Positions 12,812-22,543 of a DNA stretch of 32,295 nucleotides are shown here, piece by piece. The DNA lies in IMG/VR virus record IMGVR_UViG_3300035034_000385, positions 1-32,295 of that record. One strand, written 5' to 3'. The position numbers and the translations under genes are program-made. The notes under the pieces were generated by a model. The model was not told the DNA's origin. It saw only the letters and a list, made by a program, of their open reading frames with translations, and made no database searches. This DNA comes from a virus. Position 1 is the first letter of the stretch. Every line of letters starts with the position of its first letter.

Positions 12812-14466
12812 TGTCCAAATTATCAAGTTCAATTCAATCTCAGCTATCGGGAACCATTCGACAAAGCCATCCTCGTTTTGTCGAATTTCTGCGTGCTTAT
12901 TATGAATGGCTGGAAAACCCTGATAATGCATACTATCATATAAGAAATCATTTATCGTTCTTAGATTTTGAAAATAGCCTTGATTCCTATGTAAGTCAGA
13001 TGAAAAAAGAATATCTGGTAAATATACCTGAATCTATTCTAGGTAATCCAGAACAATTTATCAAATATTCTAAGCAATTAAACCTTAGTATCGGTTCACA
13101 GAAATCATTCAATTTTGTCTTTAACATGCTTTATGGTGAAGACGTAGAGATTTACTTTCCCAAAGACGACATCCTACGAGGTAGTGATGGTAAATGGGTT
13201 GATAATGAATATAAACTCTTTATAACAAACAGCTTTTCTAGCGATAGGTTTCTTAATAAGAGAATCGTACAGAAAAAAGCAATTAGTTCTAATGTATTTG
13301 AAATATCTTATGGAACTGTATTACGTGTTAAAAACCGTTTTGCAGGGAGATATAAATTTAGTGAACTGGTCATCACTGATTTGGTTGGTGAGTTTGACTT
13401 TAGTTCCCCTGTATTTTTAGAAGGGGATGATACTAAACAAGAATGGTTCATGCCTGTTGGGTCTGATTACACAATAAACTTAGAGGGTATAAACTATCGT
13501 CAAGGTGATTTGGTTAAGTTGCCCCCCACTACAGACAAATATGTTATACAAAGACAAGCTAAAACATCTGGACGATTTGATACTAGGGTTACTAGTGACT
13601 TCAACAAAGCGGATATTGAATTCTATGTAAACGGTACTCTAATACCAAATAACCAATATCTATTTGATGGACGCACGGTTTTATCGAATGTTATAGCTGC
13701 GGGTAGTGATGTTGAAATTCGATTACCTGTTTACAATGGGTTCATGGTAGTTGATCAAGTTGGCGGCTCTCTAGGCAACATACAGTCGCTCAATATCATT
13801 GATCCGCCTATTGGTATCAATGGAATACTATATCAGTTAGACACCACTGAGGGTGGTTCTGGTGCTGATATAGATATTAAGCAAGGTACGACATTAATAA
13901 TTCCCGGATATTATAGGAATGATGACGGACACCTATCATCTACAAAGGTTCTTCAAGATGGTGAGTATTATCAAGAATATTCTTATGTAATTCGTAGTAG
14001 TCAGAACATTGATGCTTACCGTGATATAGTTATGGAAGTATTGCATCCAGCGGGCATGAAGATGTTTGGTCAGATCAACATTAAGTTCCTTATTGATCTG
14101 ATGATAAGAAATATAGACTTCAATATTAACATTAGACCCCCTGTTCAAATTATTGTTTCTCAATCTTCGCTTGGCCCAACTACTTCATTCCTTGACAGAA
14201 TGAAGAATACATGGAGTTCTGACTTTGTTCTGGTTAGTGATTATATTGATAGGGTGACTGGTGATATTATTGATACACCGTTAAAGCGTGATAATATAGC
14301 TGATTTTGAATATTCACAAAGAGCTTGTGTAGATCAATATACTACTCCAAGCTACTATGTACCCGGATACGTGTGTGAGGGTGTTAATGATATTGTTGAC
14401 TGCATTGATGATTATATTGACCCAAGTTATTACGTTTACGGATACGTCTGTGATCAAGTCGTATAA
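12811..14466 (+). CDS. baseplate or tail structural protein at the gp7 position
   Basis: The 551-residue protein begins with a helical domain (SHPRFVEFLRAYYEWLENPD, then YLVNIPESILGNPEQF) that I associate with structural proteins found between gp6 and gp8 in far-T4 phages. The rest is beta-rich, with a segment VLHPAGMKMFGQINIKF near residue 410 as in related tail proteins. T4 has the 1032-aa gp7 here, and I cannot show homology to it. The last 45 residues contain two copies of a motif of the form Dx-Y-x-x-PSYYVxGYVC, rich in Tyr and Cys. The stop codon TAA lies inside the next late promoter. Structural role likely; exact part uncertain. Confidence 0.65.
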   Translation: MSKLSSSIQSQLSGTIRQSHPRFVEFLRAYYEWLENPDNAYYHIRNHLSFLDFENSLDSYVSQMKKEYLVNIPESILGNPEQFIKYSKQLNLSIGSQKSFNFVFNMLYGEDVEIYFPKDDILRGSDGKWVDNEYKLFITNSFSSDRFLNKRIVQKKAISSNVFEISYGTVLRVKNRFAGRYKFSELVITDLVGEFDFSSPVFLEGDDTKQEWFMPVGSDYTINLEGINYRQGDLVKLPPTTDKYVIQRQAKTSGRFDTRVTSDFNKADIEFYVNGTLIPNNQYLFDGRTVLSNVIAAGSDVEIRLPVYNGFMVVDQVGGSLGNIQSLNIIDPPIGINGILYQLDTTEGGSGADIDIKQGTTLIIPGYYRNDDGHLSSTKVLQDGEYYQEYSYVIRSSQNIDAYRDIVMEVLHPAGMKMFGQINIKFLIDLMIRNIDFNINIRPPVQIIVSQSSLGPTTSFLDRMKNTWSSDFVLVSDYIDRVTGDIIDTPLKRDNIADFEYSQRACVDQYTTPSYYVPGYVCEGVNDIVDCIDDYIDPSYYVYGYVCDQVV

Positions 14467-14469
14467 ATA
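14462..14469 (+). promoter_or_regulatory. T4-type late promoter TATAAATA
   Basis: A perfect late -10 element overlaps the stop codon of the preceding gene. The predicted +1 near 14475 leaves a leader of about 24 bases with GAGAG before the fibre ATG at 14499. Confidence 0.75.
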
Positions 14470-14498
14470 CAATTACTAATTATAGAGAGTTATAAAAA

Positions 14499-15416
14499 AT
14501 GGCTACTTCCGATAAAACTAATGTTATCACTAGAGCGGAGAAAACTTCACCGCTAACATACAACGAAATGGATAATAGTTTTCTTGAACTGAAAGCTGTT
14601 ATTGATGACGCTACATCAAACGAAAATGCTATCATGGCTATTGATAATGCTATAAGTGGAAGTGGTGGCGTCGATGAACGATTATCTGGTGTTGAGAATT
14701 CATTATCAAATTACTTAACCAAGTCACAGAATCTTAATGACTTGCCAAACAAACCTCTCGCTAGGCTTAACCTGAATGTATATTCTCAGGATGAATCTAA
14801 TTCTAGGTTTTTACAGACTGGCGATCTAACTGATATTGACGCCCGTGTTAATACCAACGCAGATGACATTCAAACCAACTTAGGTTTTATCAATGGCAAT
14901 TCTGCTAGTATATCAAATCTTTCTGGTAGGATAACTGCTAATGATTCTGATATATCAAATCTTTCTAGTAGAATAAGTAGTAATGATTCTGATATAAGCT
15001 CATTACAAAGTGCTTCTTTATATTACAATGAAACAGAGACGTTTTGGGGCAATAGTGGCGATTTTTATTATGAACCTTTTGGCGATTTTGATTTTTTTGC
15101 AACTTCTTCATATGTAGTAAGAATAGGTAATAATGTTACTGTTACCGTTCCAAAGGGTTATCATAATGGAACTAGTGTTGCGACTTCGGGGGTTGTTATC
15201 CCATCATGGGCCAGACCAAATTTTACCATGGATACAATATACGGACTTGGTAATCAAAACTCGGAGAATAATACAATAGCCCCTGTTATATGTAAAATGC
15301 AAGTGTTAACGGGTGGGCAGGTAAGATTTAGATTTTATAGCGCATCAACTGGAAATCCTGTTAATTCTGGTGGTACTACTCACGATAATGCAACAATAAG
15401 CTATAACATAAGCTAA
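14499..15416 (+). CDS. tail fibre-like protein with 14-residue repeats
   Basis: The 305-residue protein has the layout of a short fibre. Its N-terminus (PLTYNEMDNSFLELKAVID) resembles baseplate-attachment segments of phage fibres. A region NLNDLPNKPLARLNLNVYSQ is typical of fibre shafts. Residues about 137-172 contain tandem 14-residue repeats (NLSGRITANDSDIS then NLSSRISSNDSDIS, and a partial third) with heptad-like spacing, probably a trimeric coiled coil. The last 130 residues form a beta-rich C-terminal domain that may bind the receptor. It has its own perfect late promoter. T4 places fibre genes 9-12 and the whisker gene later in the cluster. Which receptor it binds is unknown. Confidence 0.7.
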   Translation: MATSDKTNVITRAEKTSPLTYNEMDNSFLELKAVIDDATSNENAIMAIDNAISGSGGVDERLSGVENSLSNYLTKSQNLNDLPNKPLARLNLNVYSQDESNSRFLQTGDLTDIDARVNTNADDIQTNLGFINGNSASISNLSGRITANDSDISNLSSRISSNDSDISSLQSASLYYNETETFWGNSGDFYYEPFGDFDFFATSSYVVRIGNNVTVTVPKGYHNGTSVATSGVVIPSWARPNFTMDTIYGLGNQNSENNTIAPVICKMQVLTGGQVRFRFYSASTGNPVNSGGTTHDNATISYNIS

Positions 15417-15422
15417 TAAATA
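15415..15422 (+). promoter_or_regulatory. late-promoter-like AATAAATA before gp8
   Basis: One mismatch to TATAAATA. Predicted +1 near 15428, about 26 bases before the gp8 ATG, a leader length like that of the other late genes. Confidence 0.5.
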
Positions 15423-15453
15423 AAAATATAGGGTTCCAATAAAGGGTTAGAAA

Positions 15454-16779
15454 ATGCCAGCAATAATCAATAATGATCTAAGAATCTTTAACTCTGATGC
15501 ATTTACTAGGGCTGTTGCGGCGGTCCCTACGTATTTGTTCATTGGTAAAGAATCAACTTGGGTTAATGAAAATAACCCTCCGGTTCCAATAGATTCCAAT
15601 TTACAAAAAACTAAATTATATAAAGATATTGTAGCCATTAAAAAAGTAGTGCCTTCTAATATAGCATCTGTTATCCCGCGTATAGATTGGACTAATGGTA
15701 ACATATATGATGAGTATGACCATCGTGTTAACTTGATTGATGATCAATCACCAGATACAGGCAACTTTTATCAGCTTTATGTAGTTACCGATGAGTTCAA
15801 TGTTTATAAATGCATTTCAAATAATGGGAGAGTTGCATCTATTGTTAAACCTACGGGTTCTCCTATTACACCATTCCAAACCGCTGATGGTTATGTGTGG
15901 AAATATATGTACACAATCCCTGCGATTGATGTATTCTCGTACTTAACTAATGATTGGATGCCTTGCTATACAATTGATGTAAATGATGGCACTGCTCAGT
16001 GGCAAGTACAACAAACTGCTATTGATGGCGCTATTGATCATATTGTTGTGGAAAATGGTGGGTCTGGTTATGATCCAGTTACTCCCCCTGATGTGGTCAT
16101 TGTTGGTGATGGTTCCAGTGCTACAGCTACAGCTAATGTGGATAATGTTACAGGGGAAATTAAAAGTCTAACAATAACTAATGTTGGTTCAGGATATACA
16201 GATGTGTCAATCTCGTTACAAAATACTAATGGCGGGGCGGGATTTTCTTCAACTGCTATCCTGAGTCCTATCGGTGGGCATGGGTATGATGCTAAATCAG
16301 AGCTTGGCGCAATACACAAGATGATTCGAATGGAATTGTCAGGTGATGAGAATGGTACATTCCCTGCAACATCTTATAGACAAGCCGGTATTTTATCAAT
16401 GCCTTTGTCTACTGATACAGGATCGAAATTATTTTTTAATAATAAAAATGCTGTATTATTTAAAACAGGGCAGCTAGTAACAGGACAATCCTCTGGTGCC
16501 ACTGGTATTGTTAGATATATAGATATAGATGGTAAGTACCTGTACGTTGATAACATCACTGGTGCATTCATCCAAACAGAAACAGTACAGAATAGTATTT
16601 CAATAAGTGCGCCTCTTAACGACATTTCTACTGATGTGCTTATTCCAGAAATATCACTTGTTTCCGCTAAAAGTGGAATCACAAAAAGAACTGGTAAATT
16701 CTTGTACGTTTCAAATAGAACAGTTATCACTAGAACGGTTGATCAAACGGAAGATATTCGCGTAATAATTTCATTTTGA
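15454..16779 (+). CDS. 8: baseplate wedge subunit gp8 with an insertion
   Basis: Several blocks match T4 gp8 (334 aa) in order: FIGKESTWVNENNPPVP corresponds to the FGRSEPWSSNEN region, KKVVPSNIASVIPRIDW to VLPSMLDAVIPRRDW, DGYVWKYMYTIP to DGYVWEYLFEIP, and the final VDQTEDIRVIISF to MDQTEEINILFTF. gp8 forms dimers in the outer part of the baseplate wedge with gp10 and gp7. The protein is about 107 residues longer than T4 gp8, apparently because of a beta-rich insertion around residues 190-290 containing two GSGY motifs (204-206 and 245-248). AGGG precedes the ATG. Confidence 0.85.
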   Translation: MPAIINNDLRIFNSDAFTRAVAAVPTYLFIGKESTWVNENNPPVPIDSNLQKTKLYKDIVAIKKVVPSNIASVIPRIDWTNGNIYDEYDHRVNLIDDQSPDTGNFYQLYVVTDEFNVYKCISNNGRVASIVKPTGSPITPFQTADGYVWKYMYTIPAIDVFSYLTNDWMPCYTIDVNDGTAQWQVQQTAIDGAIDHIVVENGGSGYDPVTPPDVVIVGDGSSATATANVDNVTGEIKSLTITNVGSGYTDVSISLQNTNGGAGFSSTAILSPIGGHGYDAKSELGAIHKMIRMELSGDENGTFPATSYRQAGILSMPLSTDTGSKLFFNNKNAVLFKTGQLVTGQSSGATGIVRYIDIDGKYLYVDNITGAFIQTETVQNSISISAPLNDISTDVLIPEISLVSAKSGITKRTGKFLYVSNRTVITRTVDQTEDIRVIISF

Positions 16780-16781
16780 TA

Positions 16782-16789
16782 ACTAAATA
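16782..16789 (+). promoter_or_regulatory. late-promoter-like ACTAAATA before the giant structural gene
   Basis: The box shares TAAATA with the perfect late promoters. Predicted +1 near 16795 leaves about 31 bases of leader with AAAGGTT before ATG 16826. Confidence 0.45.
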
Positions 16790-16825
16790 GTATGATAGAA
16801 ACAAACATAAAAGGTTATAAGCGTA

Positions 16826-19800
16826 ATGGTTGATATTTCACAAGCGCCGTATTTTGATGATTTTGATGAAGACAAGGGTTTTCATCAAATTCTGTTCGTT
16901 CCCGCTAGGGCTGTGCAGGTAAGAGAACTGAACCAAGTTCAGACCATGATCCAAAACCAATTACAAAAATTTGGTGATCATGTATTTGAGAATGGCAGTC
17001 TTGTAATCCCCGGTGAACTTAACTACAATCTTGAGTATTCATATGTCAAGGTTACTATTGCTGACTACGATACTGTAAAGGGACAACTTGCAAACCAAAA
17101 TGTGTCCGTTTTTGGTGATACATCTGGACTTGAGGCTCAACTTATCGAGTCTATTGATGCAGAAGATGCAGACCCCGTTACTTTCTATGTTAAGTATCTC
17201 AATGGTGGTACGTCTGGTGATGAGTTAGTATTTAATGATTTAGAAGGGTTGACCATTAAAAACTCTACTGGTGATACAATATCTACAGCTACGGTTATCG
17301 GTACTGGCTTGGGTTCTAACCTAACCATTAATGAAGGTGTCTTTTATGTAAACGGTTTCTTTGTTAAGGTTGATAAACAATCAATCATTCTTGACAAATA
17401 TTCAACTTTACCTTCTTATAAGATTGGCTTTGAAGTTAAAGAAGATGAAGTTAACTTTAATGATGATCAAACTCTACTTGATAATGCTTCTGGTGCTACA
17501 AACTTTTCCGCTCCCGGTGCGAATCGCCGTAGAATCAAACTTAACCTTATCAAACTTGCTATCGGTGATGAGGGAAGTTTGGGTTCTAATGACTTTGTTG
17601 AAACTTTCCGTATCCGTGATGGTAGTGTAGAACGTAAAGCCCGTGGTCCTGAATACAACATTTTTGAAGATGTACTAGCACAAAGAACATATGATGAAAG
17701 CGGTGATTACACTGTAGAGCCATTTACCATTAACATTCTTGAGCATCTTGATTCCGGTGTAAATGATGGTGTGTATCTTTCTGGTGATGGTGGTGATGAG
17801 AGTAAATTTGCGGTTGCTGTAGAGCAAGGCCGTGCGTATGTACGTGGTTATGAAGTGGAAAATGAGTCTACGCTTTACTTGGCTGTTGATAAAGCCCGCG
17901 ATACCGATACAAACAACAATGGTGTGTTTACTGCTAATCTAGGATACTATATCGAAATTGAGGGTCTGAATAGACTCCCTACTTTCAATAATCTTGATGA
18001 AATAACTTTCTATGATACAGCAATTGTTACTGATGGGGCTGCTTCCGGTGTGGCAAAAGGTACTGCTAATGTACGCAGTATCTCAAAAGAAGCTGGTTCA
18101 ACCATCTATCGTCTTCACATTTTCAACATTAAAGCTATTAATGGTGACAATTCATCTATCTTTCTTAGTAGCGCCCGTTCTATCTATGCTGCGGGTTCTC
18201 CTGCTTTCACTGCTGATATATTTGAATCTGGTCTAGGTGATATTTCAATCAAATCACCAACTGATCGGGCTGGTGTGTTCTTTCTACCAAATCAGAATAG
18301 TAAATCTTTGCTTGATGGTGGGCAATCCGATACATCATTTCAGGTTATTAGACAGGTAACTGGTACTACTGATGGTACAGCTATATTTAACCTCCCCACT
18401 GCTGGCAACAATGAAGTGTATTCTGGTCAAAATGACCTATATAGTTACGTTTCCGTACCGTCTACTGGAGAAATATTCACTATATCTGGTAATTCTACCC
18501 TTAGTGGATCACCAACGGGCAAAGACCTATCTATTAACTTAGGGGCTGGTTATGAAAATGAGCCTGTTATTGCTAATGTAATTCTTACTAAGCAGATAGG
18601 CGCTCACAAAACCAAAACACCAACTACAGCCACTATTGATGGGTTGTTATCTCCTGATGACACCCTGAGTATACAAAATGCTGACGCATTTGAACTGGTA
18701 TCAGTGGTTGATGCTAACAATCTCTCTACAGACTTCACAGATCGCTTTGAGCTTGATCCTAATAATACACAGAGCTACTATGGCATTAGTTTCATAAAGC
18801 TAAGCAGTGGATTCTCAGCCCCTACAGAAACGTTACGGGTTACATTCAAATACTTCCAACATGGGTCTGGTGATTATTTCAGTGTTGATTCATACTCAAG
18901 TATTGATTATGCAGATATACCAAGTGAGGAAATTAACGGACGATTTGTAAGCCAATCCGATGTTCTGGATTTTCGCCCAACTGAAACTACAAGTGGGTCA
19001 TTCACAAATATCTCAGAATATCCAGTACCAAATTCAACTATTCGTGCTGATATTGAGTATTACCTACCGCGTGTTGATAAGATATTTGTTGACTTCGAAG
19101 GTAACTTTGGTGTTAAGAAAGGTTCATCCTCACTTAACCCAATTGAGCCAAACGATCCTGATAATGCCATGGTTCTTTATATTCTGGATGTCCCGGCATT
19201 TACTGCTGATGCAACTGAAATTAACAGTCGATTTGTTAATAACCGCCGTTACACCATGCGTGATATTGGTAAACTGGAAAAGCGCATTGAGAATATTGAA
19301 TACTACACAGTATTAAATGGGTTGGAAAAGTCTACCAGTGATCAACAGATTATTGATTCACAGACTGGTCTAAATCGTTTCAAAAATGGTTTTGTTGCCG
19401 ATCCTTTCATTGATCATAGCGTGGGTGAATTTACCAGAAGTGATTATAAGTGTTCTGTATCAAATGAAAATCAAGAATTGCGTCCAGAGTTTTCAACTGA
19501 TGTAATTGATATGGAATTTGATACTGTTTCTTCTAGTAATATTGTAGAACATGAGAACCTTATCACTCTACCATATACAGAGCAGTCTTATATTGAACAA
19601 TTGAAAGCATCATCTATGATGAACATTAACCCCTATGCGGTATTCCGTTGGGTTGGTGGTTTGAAGTTGATTCCTAATTCTGATGTATGGGTTGATACCA
19701 AGTATACAAGACCTAGTGTAACAAATAAAACGGTTCGCAATCTAGGAAATCTTAACCAATGGTGGCGTTCGTGGGTTACTCGTTGGGCTGGTTCTAAAAC

Positions 19801-21814
19801 GTCTGGCGACACTACTCAGTCAAGAACAAATACAACCACTAGCTTTTCTGGTACTAGAACAACAACACAATCTATCAATGCGTCTATTTCAACTGCCAGT
19901 CGTGTAGTTGGTGATCGTGTAGTAGAAACTGAGGTTATCCCGTTCATGCGTAGCCGCTTGGTTCGTTTTGAAGGGAAAGGTTTGAAGCCGCTTGGTCGTG
20001 TATATTGCTTCTTTGATGATGTTGACGTTACACAAGAATGCAAATCTGGTGCTGGTGGTTATGGACAGGCTATCTATGCAGATGCAGATGGTGGTGTTTC
20101 TGGTATATTCAAGATTCCTAACAATAGCTCACTTAGGTTCCGTACTGGTACTAAGAAATTTGTTGTAACTGATCAACCAGATAACAATAGACAGCTTTCG
20201 CAATCTTTCGCAGAATCAAACTATAGTGCCAAGGGTTTGTTGGAAACAAGACAGCGTTCTATCTTGACCACATCAACAATCAGTGCTTCACAAGAAAATA
20301 GCTCTACATTCCGTAGAGCGCGTAGACGCGACCCGCTTGCACAATCTTTCTATGTTGAGCGTGAAGGTGGTTTGTTCTTAACAAGTGTTGATATTTTCTT
20401 TGCAACAAAAGATGCTAATGCGCCTGTTACATTACAGATTCGTGAAATGGTTAATGGAATGCCGGGAACTAAAATCATCCCTTATTCTGAAACTGTTTTA
20501 AACACATCTGAGGTTACAATAAGCACAAATGCTACTGTTGCTACTACGTTCACATTTAGTGATCCCGTTTACCTGAAAAATGAAACAGAGTATTGTATCG
20601 TTCTTCTGGCTAACTCGATTGATTATAACGTATACGTTGCTGGCCTTGGTGAACAGGATATTACTACTCAGAAGTATATCAGCAAACAGCCGTACAGTGG
20701 TGTACTGTTCAAATCAGAGAATAACTTTACATGGACTGCTGATCAAACAAAAGACTTGACATTTGCTCTGAGATATGCAGAGTTTGATACTGCTATAGTT
20801 GGTACTCCAACATTTAATAATCTATCACCAGAGCCATTATTTTTGGATGCTAACCCCATCCAGACTAACATTTCAACTTCAACGGTTGGAATCACTATTC
20901 CCAATCACGGCTTGTTTGTTGGATCGCGTTTTTCTGTAACTGGCGCTGTAACAGGTAACGGTATAACGGGTACTGATCTAAACGCTACACATACAGTTAT
21001 TGGTGTATTGGATAATAACAATGTTGAATTTACCGTACCAAGTACAACCGCTACTGATACTGGCCTGATTGGCGGTGGAGATGTTGTTGCTGATAGAAAC
21101 TATCTGTTTAATAACATCACTCCCATGTTTGAAGAATTGAATTTTAATGGAACAGAAACGAGTTACCTTCTAACGGGTACTAGCGGCAAGTCAATTGATG
21201 GAACAGAAACCCCCTATCAAAACACAACGTATCAGGAATTTTTGATTCCCAAAGATGATCACAACTTACGTAATCCTTGGGTGATTCCTAATACAATTGA
21301 TAATGATACCAATAACAGTGGGGGTTTTGCATTAACTATTTCAGGCACAATGACTACAGAGAATGAATATCTTTCTCCTGTTATTGATAAAAACCGTATC
21401 GGTAGTATTGCTGTTTCTAACATTATTAATGATCCAGCATCATTAACGGAAACTGGCGCAGATCAGGATAGTGGAAATGCGATTGCTAGGTACGTTACTA
21501 AACCTGTAGGGTTGAAAGATTCCGCTGGTTCGATCAAAACATTCATGGATGTCAATCGTCCTCAAACGTCAAATGTTCGCGTGTATTACAGGGTGGGTAG
21601 TACAGATGAGGAAGTCATTGCTTCTGATTGGACTGAGTTTGATGTTATTGTTGCTGCTTCCCCTAATGACAGTGAAATATTTAATGAAGCTCAGTACGAG
21701 GCTGAATCAATTGGTTCATTCAACGTATTCCAAATCAAGATCGTTATGTTGTCGGCCTCTAATTCCAACATCCCTAGAGTTAAAAACTTTAGAACTATCG
21801 CCCTTGGTACATAA
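16826..21814 (+). CDS. giant DUF4815-type baseplate/tail structural protein, 1662 aa
   Basis: This is the largest gene of the window. The N-terminus (SQAPYFDDFDEDKGFHQILF, then PARAVQVRELNQVQTMIQNQ) is the hallmark of the DUF4815 group of large virion proteins in far-T4 and cyanophage genomes. Near residue 1168 the motif DPLAQSFYVE, also typical of the group, opens a lectin-like beta domain (LFLTSVDIFFATK, then PVTLQIREMVNGMPGTKI) that resembles carbohydrate-binding modules. Between them lie helices (TMRDIGKLEKRIENIEYYTV) and a Thr/Ser-rich linker near residue 1000. By position it replaces T4 gp9-gp12 and probably carries or is the peripheral fibre network of the baseplate. Exact subdomain functions are inferred. 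Confidence 0.75.
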   Translation: MVDISQAPYFDDFDEDKGFHQILFVPARAVQVRELNQVQTMIQNQLQKFGDHVFENGSLVIPGELNYNLEYSYVKVTIADYDTVKGQLANQNVSVFGDTSGLEAQLIESIDAEDADPVTFYVKYLNGGTSGDELVFNDLEGLTIKNSTGDTISTATVIGTGLGSNLTINEGVFYVNGFFVKVDKQSIILDKYSTLPSYKIGFEVKEDEVNFNDDQTLLDNASGATNFSAPGANRRRIKLNLIKLAIGDEGSLGSNDFVETFRIRDGSVERKARGPEYNIFEDVLAQRTYDESGDYTVEPFTINILEHLDSGVNDGVYLSGDGGDESKFAVAVEQGRAYVRGYEVENESTLYLAVDKARDTDTNNNGVFTANLGYYIEIEGLNRLPTFNNLDEITFYDTAIVTDGAASGVAKGTANVRSISKEAGSTIYRLHIFNIKAINGDNSSIFLSSARSIYAAGSPAFTADIFESGLGDISIKSPTDRAGVFFLPNQNSKSLLDGGQSDTSFQVIRQVTGTTDGTAIFNLPTAGNNEVYSGQNDLYSYVSVPSTGEIFTISGNSTLSGSPTGKDLSINLGAGYENEPVIANVILTKQIGAHKTKTPTTATIDGLLSPDDTLSIQNADAFELVSVVDANNLSTDFTDRFELDPNNTQSYYGISFIKLSSGFSAPTETLRVTFKYFQHGSGDYFSVDSYSSIDYADIPSEEINGRFVSQSDVLDFRPTETTSGSFTNISEYPVPNSTIRADIEYYLPRVDKIFVDFEGNFGVKKGSSSLNPIEPNDPDNAMVLYILDVPAFTADATEINSRFVNNRRYTMRDIGKLEKRIENIEYYTVLNGLEKSTSDQQIIDSQTGLNRFKNGFVADPFIDHSVGEFTRSDYKCSVSNENQELRPEFSTDVIDMEFDTVSSSNIVEHENLITLPYTEQSYIEQLKASSMMNINPYAVFRWVGGLKLIPNSDVWVDTKYTRPSVTNKTVRNLGNLNQWWRSWVTRWAGSKTSGDTTQSRTNTTTSFSGTRTTTQSINASISTASRVVGDRVVETEVIPFMRSRLVRFEGKGLKPLGRVYCFFDDVDVTQECKSGAGGYGQAIYADADGGVSGIFKIPNNSSLRFRTGTKKFVVTDQPDNNRQLSQSFAESNYSAKGLLETRQRSILTTSTISASQENSSTFRRARRRDPLAQSFYVEREGGLFLTSVDIFFATKDANAPVTLQIREMVNGMPGTKIIPYSETVLNTSEVTISTNATVATTFTFSDPVYLKNETEYCIVLLANSIDYNVYVAGLGEQDITTQKYISKQPYSGVLFKSENNFTWTADQTKDLTFALRYAEFDTAIVGTPTFNNLSPEPLFLDANPIQTNISTSTVGITIPNHGLFVGSRFSVTGAVTGNGITGTDLNATHTVIGVLDNNNVEFTVPSTTATDTGLIGGGDVVADRNYLFNNITPMFEELNFNGTETSYLLTGTSGKSIDGTETPYQNTTYQEFLIPKDDHNLRNPWVIPNTIDNDTNNSGGFALTISGTMTTENEYLSPVIDKNRIGSIAVSNIINDPASLTETGADQDSGNAIARYVTKPVGLKDSAGSIKTFMDVNRPQTSNVRVYYRVGSTDEEVIASDWTEFDVIVAASPNDSEIFNEAQYEAESIGSFNVFQIKIVMLSASNSNIPRVKNFRTIALGT

Positions 21815-21819
21815 ATAAT

Positions 21820-22023
21820 ATGTTAAAGGTAAAAGGTAATGAAAGCTTGGCCCGTGATCCTGAATCATGGGCCATAGTTAACACAGATTCGAATGCTTTA
21901 CGGAAGGCACAGCAAGCCAAGCGCACTATTATGGCGAGAATAGAAAGCGAAAATAGGCTTGAAAGTCGTATAGAAATGCTTGAAGCAAAGATAGAAGAAC
22001 TATTAAGGATAAAGAATGTCTAA
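21820..22023 (+). CDS. small coiled-coil protein, 67 aa
   Basis: The product begins MLKVKGNESLARDPESWAIV and then NTDSNALRKAQQAKRTIMAR, followed by a charged helix (ESRIEMLEAKIEELLRIK) with a clear heptad pattern. Short proteins of this form occur next to structural genes in many marine T4-like phages; I know no function for them. A CATAAATA box overlaps the gap, but its +1 would lie inside this gene, so translation must rely on transcripts from upstream. The stop overlaps the next start by 8 bases. Confidence 0.65.
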   Translation: MLKVKGNESLARDPESWAIVNTDSNALRKAQQAKRTIMARIESENRLESRIEMLEAKIEELLRIKNV

Positions 22024-22543
22024 ACTAGAAACGAATGATACGTTTAATGCATGGCGCACAAAGATAAATGACCTTATTGATAGCACTATTGCCGCTTCAT
22101 TTGAGTACGATGAAGCGGGTACTATCGGCTTTGATTTTGCTGTATCAGAGGGAAAAATCAGAACAGGTAGTAGTGTCCTTAATGTTGCTAGTGGTACTGT
22201 TACAATTCCAGCATCACAAATTAGTATTATTGGTTTGTATACCGACCCAAATATTACAGAGATTAGAGTGTATCAAGATGGTTCCGTTCCGGGTTCTTTC
22301 ATAATTCCTCTTTTTAAAGTTGTTACTGATGTTACAAGTATTACATCTATAGAAGATTTGAGAACTTGGGCTGATCTATCTGGTTCAGCAAATGACACCG
22401 ATAGTGGTATCCTTACATTTAGTCAACTTATAGAATTTGATAAGAATATTCCAACTGGTAAAAATGCTCTTAGTGTTAACCCTATGGTAGACACTGGTGT
22501 TACCGTTACCGTTAATCCAGATTCAACATGGGTGATCTTGTAA
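22016..22543 (+). CDS. virion structural protein, fibre or neck accessory, 175 aa
   Basis: The 175-residue protein starts with a helix (NDTFNAWRTKINDLIDSTIA) of a kind seen at the N-terminus of small T4-like structural proteins. It continues as a beta-rich domain with many Val/Thr/Ile strands (SVLNVASGTVTIPASQISII) and ends in NPDSTWVIL. It has no membrane segment. It lies between the giant structural protein and gp13 and overlaps both neighbours (8 bases before, TAATG after), so it is surely expressed late. A small fibre, whisker-like or collar protein would suit the position; the sequence does not decide. Confidence 0.55.
   Translation: MSKLETNDTFNAWRTKINDLIDSTIAASFEYDEAGTIGFDFAVSEGKIRTGSSVLNVASGTVTIPASQISIIGLYTDPNITEIRVYQDGSVPGSFIIPLFKVVTDVTSITSIEDLRTWADLSGSANDTDSGILTFSQLIEFDKNIPTGKNALSVNPMVDTGVTVTVNPDSTWVIL

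Noticed and set aside
19816-20043. Minus-strand open frame inside the giant structural gene
   Set aside because: A shadow of the + strand coding sequence; no ribosome binding site or promoter, and gene direction in this block is uniform.
21810-21817. CATAAATA late-promoter-like box before the 67-aa coiled-coil gene
   Set aside because: Its +1 would lie near 21823, inside the gene that starts at 21820, so it cannot serve that start. The match overlaps the stop of the giant gene and may be chance.
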